Source of the DNA: Rossellomorea marisflavi
Lineage (GTDB): Bacteria; Bacillota; Bacilli; Bacillales; Bacillaceae_B
NCBI RefSeq assembly: GCF_001274775.1
Contig: NZ_LGUE01000008.1
Location: 125,941 to 189,940, forward strand
Direction of reading: 5' to 3'
DNA: 64,000 bases
The notes below the pieces were generated by a model. It ran no database searches, was not told the DNA's origin, and was given only the letters and a program-made list of their open reading frames with translations. Positions 55,001 through 64,000 of the stretch are shown here, piece by piece; within the stretch, counting starts at the first letter, position 1, and the number at the start of each line of letters is the position of its first letter. Position numbers and translations under genes: made by a program.

Positions 55001-55178
55001 TGCCACCGTCACAGTCAAAGTGAAGAACAAAAAACTCGGTGAAGCCAAAGCCAACAAAAAAGGTGAATTCACCTTCAAAATCAAGAAACAAAAGGCAAAG
55101 ACCGTCCTCTCCGTCACAGCCAAGGACAAAGCAGGCAACGTAAGCAAAGCGAAAAACGTGACGGTGAAGAAGAAATAA
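52059..55178 (+). CDS. Secreted subtilisin-family serine protease with C-terminal Ig-like repeats
   Basis: The 1039-residue protein has a signal peptide (about 1-30), a PPC-like beta domain (about 35-155), a pro-region, and an S8 peptidase domain with D439 (VADTGVDHT), H474 (DNGHGTHVSS) and S627 (GTSMATPHVAA). Three to four Lys-rich bacterial Ig-like modules (about 725-1039) follow, each with a DKSTS-G-TEAGA pattern and a closing KIKKQKA strand. Probably an extracellular protease retained at the wall. The ATG at 52059 follows TTGGAGG. Confidence 0.93.
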   Translation: MRKKLIKSLLALIVIFSVCLPQLPQANAATVIEELPLAMSELTEGSFTDDDHVQWYKITPGNDTVEQFTHLRIKLESQSEVNMSVYSSLENATDDNTFEQYRGYSYDQETASIDFPISWVGPYYIKLESYVEEDEDGNLLPNPYKISYDGVSLPPSNGAVGEECPAELSVEKKKNGKVILSDLRSIRENLLSKTDNGKELTAVYYKSAPFITSKMLFDKNLREDVYANLSTLKNLLSDTAKNGGSSTYAISDKEQEAISNLYAIAHDAVPGPLKTQLENSVKNVDLSKLSGTSVSQVVSKAGLSTTSSTADPSRLIVKVKDGQPTSRVKSKVESYGIKSVDDLSKKELKSDRFLVVEVKNNGKGFSASSKTTANQIAKLPEVEFVEQVQTYTALSADVQYEHQWSLNNGEKKGSDIGYEALEKLLKNKKLDKTVIAVADTGVDHTLADLSGNVLVDKGYNFVDRNDDAMDDNGHGTHVSSIIAAKSDNHYSMAGINPYAEILPIKVLDSSGGGDTEQIAAGIMYAADNGAKVLNLSLGGGYSRTIEYALRYASGKGVTIVAASGNDGMEELNYPGSSKYVIAVGSTSKFDIVSDFSNYGKGLDLVAPGSDIPALLPDGNVTYMSGTSMATPHVAAVAGLLLSQKPTMKASEVQALLNKTAVDVAFDEQDNPYTGEEDYWDEEVDGPYPVEVLPPGYDHVSGYGRLDAFSAVSTLDLGATINPILNNSKAVTGKAKNGSTIEVWNGKKSLGKGTVKSGSYSVAIPVQKTDQILTVVITNGNAKTSVKQVVEKAPDKPKVKKVTNKDTTLSGTAQANLKVNIKNASRKVIATGKVDKNGSFKVKIPKQKENAVLYVTVQDGYKESSETKVTVIDVIPPAAPKAKAISDKSTSITGTTEAKAQVVAKVKGKQIAKVKADAKGKFTLKIKKQKAGTTVVVTATDAAGNTSKGTNLKVADKTPPAAPKVNSVNDKSTSVKGKTEAGATVTVKVKNKKLGEAKANKKGEFTFKIKKQKAKTVLSVTAKDKAGNVSKAKNVTVKKK

Positions 55179-55182
55179 TCCA

Positions 55183-55222
55183 AAAACCGCTCCAGGGTTC
55201 CATACCCGGAGCGGTTTTCTTT
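55183..55222. terminator. Terminator between the subtilase and convergent membrane gene
   Basis: AACCGCTCC (55186-55194) pairs with GGAGCGGTT (55209-55217), with an A-run on the left and T-run on the right. Confidence 0.85.
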
Positions 55223-55257
55223 GCATAAAAAAGACACCGGACCTTCTTCCTCCAATG

Positions 55258-55932
55258 TCATGCTGCTTCGTATTTCCTGGCTTTCTCCCGTTTCCGTAAG
55301 CGAAGGCCAACTAACAGTGAAACTAAGCCTGCAATTGCTGTTGAAATCAATGTCAACACCGGGTGATCCTGATAAGGAAGACTGGTGTGATATCCGATTT
55401 TATCTTCTGTCAGCCCCCGGATCCACTGGGTTTCGAGCTTGGAATTCGCACCCGATGAGAAGGTCGACTTTTTCACGACGCCATTTTCATTGATCCGGAA
55501 CGTCTGGAACTTCTGGTCGCCCTCTTTCATGGCTTCCGGCGTCAATCGGAGGGCCGCAATAAACCACTCTTCCCCGGTTTCCTTTTCCTTCATCAGCTTG
55601 TACTGGACAATGCCCTTGAACGCCTTCATGTCGCTCTTTTCATCTGTTTGGTCTCCTGGCACCTTCACCTTGGCCCGCTCCTCTTCCTGAAGCTCCAGGA
55701 GCACCTCAGGGCCATCCCGGTACGTCTGCACCTTCACCCCATGGAATACCTGAACCGTTTCCGTATCCTCCGGTGACTGGAACGAATAGCGCTTTTCTAT
55801 TCCATTCTGATACACAAGCTCCCTGACTGACTGCACGGTGAAATAAAGGGCGGTGGTGAGCAGGACGACTCCTGCGGCGAGTAGTAAGACTGAGATGAGT
55901 TTTGATAGATTGAAGGGTTTGTTGGTGGTCAT
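55258..55932 (-). CDS. Two-helix membrane protein with extracellular domain, unknown function
   Basis: The 224-residue protein has one N-terminal helix (about 9-35), an extracellular domain (about 36-185) and a C-terminal helix (about 190-212) ending in a basic RLRKREKARK tail. I do not recognise the family. ATG 55932 is preferred because GAGTGAT is then well spaced; GTG 55941 is an alternative. It lies 27 bp after the PlcR-like regulator gene in the same direction, with no terminator seen between, so the two may be co-transcribed. Confidence 0.75.
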   Translation of the reverse strand: MTTNKPFNLSKLISVLLLAAGVVLLTTALYFTVQSVRELVYQNGIEKRYSFQSPEDTETVQVFHGVKVQTYRDGPEVLLELQEEERAKVKVPGDQTDEKSDMKAFKGIVQYKLMKEKETGEEWFIAALRLTPEAMKEGDQKFQTFRINENGVVKKSTFSSGANSKLETQWIRGLTEDKIGYHTSLPYQDHPVLTLISTAIAGLVSLLVGLRLRKREKARKYEAA

Positions 55933-55959
55933 TGGGATCACTCAGATCTTTTGAGGATT

Positions 55960-56838
55960 TTAAATATTTGAAAATTGCTTAATCTTCTCTCTGACAAAAT
56001 CTACAGTTTTATAATCTTCTTGAATTTCAAATACAATTAAAGCTTTTTCCATGTATTTTCTTGCACTCTCTAGTTGGTTATCTAACTCCAAGTTGTATCC
56101 TTTTTGATAATGTATTTGCCCGAGAAGAAATATACTGTCTTTTTTCAGACACCACTTTATGGCCTCATCACAATATCCATTAGACTCATCTAACCGATTT
56201 AATCTAGTTAAAACCCTTGCCATATTATAATAAAGTTTTGTTTTTATGGTGTAGTCATTCAAATGCGGAAGTACTTGTAGATGCCTAATTACCTCTTCAT
56301 ATAAAGATAAGGCAGAATTTATATCTTCTTTAAAATAAATAGTAGCCATTGTAAGTAATATCTCTATTTCTCTCTCCTGCATCACTTTTCCCTTTAAGTC
56401 AGTGATATGAACTGCTTGATTTAATATTTCAATCGCTTCATCTTTTTTATGTTCTACTTCATATAAATAAATACCTTTATGCCACAGGAGAAGCTGAAGA
56501 TTTTTTTTATTTTGAGTAAACAATGGATTTGTCTCTTCCGCTTTTACAATATCAATCATTTCTCTAAATCTGTAAGTTCTTCTCATTATTTGTAACTGCT
56601 CAAACACTTCTTGTACATAATCAAGACGTGGAGTTGTACCTATATCAAAGAAATAGTTTACATCTACACCTAACTTTTGAGAGATTTGATACAATGTAGA
56701 GGCATATGGAAAAACTAACCCTTTTTCTATTTTGCTTATTTGCGCTTGAGTGCATACACCCTCGGACAATTCTTCCTGCGACAGGCCACTATTTTTCCTC
56801 AGTTCTTTAATTTTTTTACCTACAGCTGCAAAATCCAT
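55960..56838 (-). CDS. PlcR-like RNPP-family quorum-sensing regulator
   Basis: The 292-residue protein has an XRE-type helix-turn-helix (about 7-62: GKKIKELRKNSGLSQEEL, AQISKIEKG) and a C-terminal array of about five TPR helical repeats (about 75-290). Size and layout match PlcR (about 285 residues), and the segment CLKKDSIFLLGQIHYQKG resembles PlcR's peptide-binding repeats. RNPP regulators bind re-imported secreted peptides. TTAGGAG precedes the ATG. The gene is strikingly AT-rich against its neighbours. A 38-codon pro-peptide gene lies divergently upstream, and a 16-bp PlcR-box-like site is 17 bp from the start. Confidence 0.88.
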   Translation of the reverse strand: MDFAAVGKKIKELRKNSGLSQEELSEGVCTQAQISKIEKGLVFPYASTLYQISQKLGVDVNYFFDIGTTPRLDYVQEVFEQLQIMRRTYRFREMIDIVKAEETNPLFTQNKKNLQLLLWHKGIYLYEVEHKKDEAIEILNQAVHITDLKGKVMQEREIEILLTMATIYFKEDINSALSLYEEVIRHLQVLPHLNDYTIKTKLYYNMARVLTRLNRLDESNGYCDEAIKWCLKKDSIFLLGQIHYQKGYNLELDNQLESARKYMEKALIVFEIQEDYKTVDFVREKIKQFSNI

Positions 56839-56854
56839 TCTACACTCTCCTAAA

Positions 56855-56870
56855 TATGCCTAAAGTTATA
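56855..56870. promoter_or_regulatory. PlcR-box-like element, copy 1
   Basis: TATGCCTAAAGTTATA is an imperfect palindrome of the same length as the PlcR box TATGNANNNNTNCATA, and it lies within a 21-bp sequence repeated exactly at 57221-57241. It sits 17 bp before the regulator start, suggesting autoregulation. Confidence 0.6.
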
Positions 56871-56960
56871 TTTTTAGATAAAAAGCACCGAAAGTCCATG
56901 AAATACACTAAAAAATTGTGATATTATAATTCTCAGTTGAGTTAGAAAGAATTTAATAAT

Positions 56961-56981
56961 GTGTTTTAATTATTATAACAC
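56961..56981. promoter_or_regulatory. 21-bp inverted repeat upstream of the pro-peptide gene
   Basis: GTGTTTTAAT and ATTATAACAC flank one central T and pair at 9 of 10 positions. The centre is about 34 bp before a TATAAA box (57005-57010) that lacks a good -35 hexamer, a position suited to an activator. Confidence 0.6.
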
Positions 56982-57035
56982 CTTTAATTGATTTTTTATC
57001 TTTCTATAAAATCAAAGAACAAGGAGGAAAGCACT

Positions 57036-57152
57036 ATGAAGAAATATATTATAATTACAGTAGCCACGATGGTATTGGCGCTTGGATTTGCAGGTACCAC
57101 AAGTGCTGCAGTGATTAAGCCCTTGAAAGAACTTCCAGAAAACATTTATTAG
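57036..57152 (+). CDS. PapR-like secreted signalling pro-peptide (38 residues)
   Basis: The gene opens with ATG 57036, 7 nt after a perfect AAGGAGG, and ends at TAG 57150-57152. The product begins MKKYIIITVATMVLALGF, a signal peptide with a likely cut at TSA-A, leaving AVIKPLKELPENIY. The ELP near the C-terminus recalls the DLP of B. cereus PapR (heptapeptide ADLPFEF). It is divergent from the PlcR-like regulator, so I infer that its processed C-terminus is the regulator's ligand. Weak stem-loop 57170-57199 (CGCCTTCC, GGGAGCG, T-run) follows. It is too short for usual gene callers. Confidence 0.75.
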   Translation: MKKYIIITVATMVLALGFAGTTSAAVIKPLKELPENIY

Positions 57153-57224
57153 TTATAAAGATAACTGTACTCACGCCTTCCTTTTATGGGAGCGTTTTTC
57201 TTTTGTTTAATCTTCGTTTGTAAA

Positions 57225-57240
57225 TATGCCTAAAGTTATA
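57225..57240. promoter_or_regulatory. PlcR-box-like element, copy 2
   Basis: The second exact copy of TATGCCTAAAGTTATA lies between the pro-peptide gene and the 57369 gene, about 100 bp before a TATAAA box near 57340. It marks the right-hand gene as a likely target. Confidence 0.6.
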
Positions 57241-57368
57241 TAAATACTCAAAAACAGAACATATTTACCCAAAATCAAAGATGCATCAATTATATACCTT
57301 ACTGAGCCAAAATCCCCTTGTTTTTAAGGTGTGGTAGTATAAAAGTACAATAAAAGAAAGGGGGCTTC

Positions 57369-57692
57369 ATGATGAATAGCATAAGCATGAAAGTAAATCC
57401 TCTATATTCTGAAATTGATTTGTCGATTCAGTTCCATTTTGAGTTCTTGCAAGGTGATTGCAAGGTCGGGGAGGCACTCGCATCCACGTATCCGATCGAG
57501 AATCATCAGCAAGCCCTCAAGCCTAAGCATTTGTCGTTTCCAAAGGTAGAAAAATGTGCAGTCATTGATTTGTTTGATGTCGTTGGGGATTTGGAGAAGG
57601 GCTGTCTGAAAAAGCTCCACCACTTCCTGAAGGTGATCGGAATGAAAGAAGTTCATTCAGGTTATGACATACAGCGCGAAAGCATGGTATAA
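57369..57692 (+). CDS. Small protein of unknown function, probable target of the PlcR-like regulator
   Basis: The 107-residue soluble protein has a central KHLSFPKVEKCAVIDLFDV segment and three cysteines; I do not recognise the family. AAGGGGG precedes tandem ATGs at 57369 and 57372. Unlike the regulator it has normal base composition. The PlcR-box-like copy 2 lies 128 bp upstream, so it may be a quorum-controlled gene; this is inference. Confidence 0.68.
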   Translation: MMNSISMKVNPLYSEIDLSIQFHFEFLQGDCKVGEALASTYPIENHQQALKPKHLSFPKVEKCAVIDLFDVVGDLEKGCLKKLHHFLKVIGMKEVHSGYDIQRESMV

Positions 57693-57722
57693 GAAAAGGC
57701 GGTCCTCATGGGCCGCCTTTTC
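57693..57722. terminator. Bidirectional terminator between the 57369 gene and hutG
   Basis: AAAAGGCGGTCC pairs with the GGGCCGCCTTTT arm around TCAT, with T-rich tails on both strands. Confidence 0.87.
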
Positions 57723-61578
<3,856 letters not shown>

Positions 61579-61586
<8 letters not shown>

Positions 61587-63108
61587 TGGTCGTTTCCTCC
61601 TTCGTCTCATTCGAAATGATGGTGTGCAGTTGAATGGATTGAAGCCATGAAGCTGCGGCTTCGATATCTTTCGAGAATATACGGTCCTTGGTGATACTCG
61701 GGATGACCTTGCGTGCTTCATCGTAGAAGCGCTTCGTGGTCGGTGCCATGAGATCCACTCCCCGGTGCTCCACTGCCTGAAGGCTGCAGACGAGTTCGAT
61801 GGCCACGACGCGCCGGGTGTTCTGGAGGATCTGATAGGCGTGGCGGGAACCGATCGTCCCCATGCTCACATGATCTTCCTGATTCGCCGACGACGGGATG
61901 GAATCAACGCTCGCCGGATGGGCCAGGGTTTTATTTTCCGATACAAGGGAGGCGGCACAGTACTGCATGATCATCGCTCCCGATTGAAGGCCGGGCTCAG
62001 GGCTGAGGAACGGCGGCAGGTCGCTCAGCTGCGGATTGACGAGTCGCTCGATCCTCCGCTCGGAGATATTGGCAAGCTCAGCAACAGCGATCTTCATGAA
62101 GTCCATGGCAAAGGCGATTGGCTGACCGTGGAAGTTTCCTCCCGAGATGATCTTCTCCCCGTCTTCAAAGATCAAGGGATTATCCGTTGCCGCGTTCATT
62201 TCGATCTCGAGCTTTTCCTTCACATAGTCGAGGGCCTGCCACGAAGCTCCGTGCACCTGGGGGATGCAGCGGAGGGAATAAGCATCCTGGACCCTGAGCT
62301 CACCCTGCCTCGTCGTCAGTCTGCTGCCCTGGAGATAGCTCCGGATCCGCGAGGCCGTGTCGACCTGCTGCGTGTAGCCCCTGGCCAGATGCACATCTTC
62401 ATCGAAGGCATCGGTAATCCCCCTCAGCCCTTCCATCGTGAGGCTTGCGATCAGCTCGCTCTGATGGGCGAGTTCTTCTGCTTCCAGATAACCGATGACC
62501 CCCATGGCCGTCATGGCCTGTGTTCCGTTGATCAAGGCAAGGCCCTCTTTGGCCTGGAGCTGGATCGGGAAGATGTTTTCCTTTGAAAGGACGGTCAGGG
62601 TGTCGTGGATCCCGCCGCGGTAGTGCACCTGCCCTTCTCCCATGAGGGCGAGGGCGAGATGGGAAAGGGGGGCAAGATCTCCGCTTGCACCGAGTGATCC
62701 TTGCTGTGGAACGACGGGATGGATTTCCTTATTGAGGAACTCCACCAATCGCTCAACGATGACGGGCCGCACGCCCGAATATCCTTTCAGCAGGGCATTC
62801 GCCCTCAAGAGGAGCATCGCCCTCGAGACGTTTTCAGGGAACGGATCCCCTACCCCGCATGCGTGGGAGTGGATGAGGTTCAGCTGGAGCTCTTCCACAT
62901 CCTCGGGATCGATGAGCACATCGCTGAATTTTCCGAATCCTGTATTGATACCGTAGACGACCCGCTTTTCTTTCACGATCCGCTCAACCGCTTCCCGGCT
63001 CTTCTTTACCCTGTCCATGCTTTCCTGCGATAGGGTGACGAACACCTTCTCATCGATCACCTGCTTTGCCTGAGCCAACGTCAGGGAGCAACCTGTCAAT
63101 TCCACCAT
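61579..63108 (-). CDS. hutH: Histidine ammonia-lyase
   Basis: The 509-residue enzyme deaminates histidine to urocanate, step one of the pathway. The MIO cofactor forms from Ala141-Ser142-Gly143 in [24 protein letters not shown] and the QEDHVSMG motif are also present. Tandem ATGs occur at 63111 and 63108; the second is better spaced from AGGTG. It follows the hutP gene across a long attenuator-like hairpin. Confidence 0.96.
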
Positions 63109-63142
63109 CATGATCACCTCGTTATAATTGTTTGTCCACATG

Positions 63143-63197
63143 AAAAGGAGGCTCGGTCAAAGACAGAATCCTGTCCTTGACCGAGCCTCCTTTTGAC
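63143..63197 (-). promoter_or_regulatory. HutP-responsive terminator/attenuator between hutP and hutH
   Basis: On the minus strand AAAAGGAGGCTCGGTCAA pairs with TTTGACCGAGCCTCCTTTT-type sequence in a stem of about 17 bp. The loop holds a small GACAG/CTGTC hairpin, and the right arm ends in TTTT. The position matches the B. subtilis hut terminator that HutP opens in the presence of histidine. NAG triplets (GAG, TAG, CAG) lie just ahead of the stem, as HutP binding would need. Confidence 0.82.
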
Positions 63198-63217
63198 TGA
63201 TTTCTATAGGCTCTTAT

Positions 63218-63664
63218 TCAAATATGATTGATTCCGAGACCGATCGTCTCATGTTCAAGTCCCTTCACCGGGGCACCAATGGTCCCGTAGAGAGCGACGG
63301 CGATCCACTCGCCTTCCTCTTCCTGGGCATACGGCGTTCCCCTTACGACCGAAAAGCTCAGCCCCACTGTCCTGAGGATCTCTCCCAGCTGGGTGTGGCC
63401 CCTGGTGACGCCCGTGAGTGCTTCCATGATGGCATGGTAAAGAGCGTGCATCTCGCGGTACAGGTCTTCTCGGACGATATCACTCCGCTTTGCAGCGGTC
63501 TCGATGGCCGCGACGATCTTCTGGCTGTCCATTGATCCGATCCTGCCGGTACAGTAGCTCCAGTTCAGTTCGTTGAAATGGCGATTCCAATCCTCTTCAG
63601 ACCTCTCGGTGAGGAGAAGGAGCATGGCACTCTTGCCGATCCGGGTATTCCCTGCTGTTTTCAT
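63218..63664 (-). CDS. hutP: Hut operon antitermination protein HutP
   Basis: The 148-residue RNA-binding protein has the same length as B. subtilis HutP and keeps its metal-binding H73, H77 ([14 protein letters not shown]) and H138 (GLEHETIG). With L-histidine and Mg it binds leader RNA and prevents termination before hutH. ATG 63664 follows AAGGTGA; the longer frame to 63742 overlaps the promoter and is discarded. First gene of hutPHUIG. Confidence 0.96.
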   Translation of the reverse strand: MKTAGNTRIGKSAMLLLLTERSEEDWNRHFNELNWSYCTGRIGSMDSQKIVAAIETAAKRSDIVREDLYREMHALYHAIMEALTGVTRGHTQLGEILRTVGLSFSVVRGTPYAQEEEGEWIAVALYGTIGAPVKGLEHETIGLGINHI

Positions 63665-63713
63665 GGAGTCATCACCTTGAGAGAAAATTCTAAACATACT
63701 AATAACTATCTTC

Positions 63714-63742
63714 ATTGTATGTAGGATATCGGCCTGGGTCAA
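63714..63742 (-). promoter_or_regulatory. hut operon promoter
   Basis: On the minus strand TTGACC (63737-63742), a 17-bp spacer and TACAAT (63714-63719) form a strong SigA-type promoter about 45 bp ahead of hutP. No clear cre site was seen by eye near it. Confidence 0.82.
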
Positions 63743-63799
63743 CGGAAATCATCGGGATTTTAGAAACTTAGAGAGGTAGTTCGGTAGCGGAGTAAAGCC

Positions 63800-64000
63800 T
63801 TATTCCCCTACGCTTTTGCCTCTTTTATACACATTGGGCTTCCATTGGAAGGTGACCGTTCTGGCATCGGTCTTCAAACTGAAGAATGAGAGTATATCAC
63901 TTTTCATCTCGTCATCGAGGGGTTCTTCATGCGGGTGGGAAGGCAGGATATTCAACCGTGTCATCGTATGCGTTTTCTCCACGATAAGCTTGCACGTGAT
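63800..64000 (-). CDS. C-terminal part of an unrecognised protein (runs off the right edge)
   Basis: An open frame with a stop at 63800-63802 continues to the window edge. A GTG at 63982 is possible, but no ribosome site precedes it and the frame stays open (ITCKLIVEKTHTMTRLN), so the gene most likely extends beyond 64000. The visible part is charged and soluble-looking (PHEEPLDDEMKSDIL). Family not recognised. Confidence 0.5.
   Translation of the reverse strand: MTCKLIVEKTHTMTRLNILPSHPHEEPLDDEMKSDILSFFSLKTDARTVTFQWKPNVYKRGKSVGE

Overview
The window reads as chromosomal DNA of an endospore-former-type Firmicute of the Bacillaceae (Bacillus/Rossellomorea-like). Evidence: a degS-degU two-component pair next to yvyE and tagO, a glycerol-phosphate wall teichoic acid gene set (tagA, B, D, F, G, H, O), a hutPHUIG operon whose HutP has the B. 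subtilis length and metal histidines, TreR/PTS trehalose genes, strong AGGAGG-type ribosome sites, frequent TTG starts, and stem-loop plus T-run terminators. No rRNA or tRNA gene, CRISPR array or complete insertion sequence was seen.

Layout. 1-5.6 kb: end of an unknown gene, an LCP cell-wall ligase, a PTS EIIBC divergent from a mannonate dehydratase-like enzyme and its GntR regulator, and two small membrane proteins. 5.7-10.1 kb: two tandem paralogous TarS-like glycosyltransferases and a LysM-NlpC/P60 hydrolase. 10.4-14.8 kb: a two-component system behind a secreted four-repeat protein, with small hypothetical genes. 15-22.5 kb: the trehalose regulon (treP, treA and, 2.9 kb away, treR), with three TreR operators placed in and around two promoters, a pair of structured 125-nt repeats before treA, a NUDIX/histidine-phosphatase pair and an orphan YwqH-like protein. 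22.7-29.2 kb: degSU, yvyE, a second LCP protein, a 25-bp tandem array and tagO. 29.2-37.4 kb: tagA with a GT4 glycosyltransferase, then a divergent Wzy-like/MurJ-like/GT4/LtaS-like group. 37.9-42 kb: a 1355-residue PA14-repeat autolysin. 42.1-50.6 kb: teichoic acid polymerases, primase, cytidylyltransferase and exporter. 50.8-55.9 kb: a second LysM-P60 enzyme, a large secreted subtilase and a membrane protein. 55.9-57.7 kb: an AT-rich PlcR-like regulator, a divergent 38-residue secreted pro-peptide and a downstream gene. 57.7-63.7 kb: the histidine utilisation operon. A gene runs off the right edge.

Much of the window builds, decorates and remodels the cell envelope: TagO and TagA begin the lipid-linked unit, TagD supplies CDP-glycerol, TagB primes, TagF extends, TagGH exports and LCP proteins attach the polymer to peptidoglycan. 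The most novel-looking element is the PlcR/PapR-like cassette at 55.96-57.69 kb. It pairs an RNPP-type regulator with a previously unlisted small ORF encoding a signal-peptide-bearing peptide that ends in ELPENIY. Two exact copies of a PlcR-box-like 16-mer and a 21-bp inverted repeat flank these genes. Other notable signals are an in-frame ATG-TAA start-stop ahead of the giant autolysin and a second TreR-operator promoter whose predicted start site lies inside the treP terminator stem.
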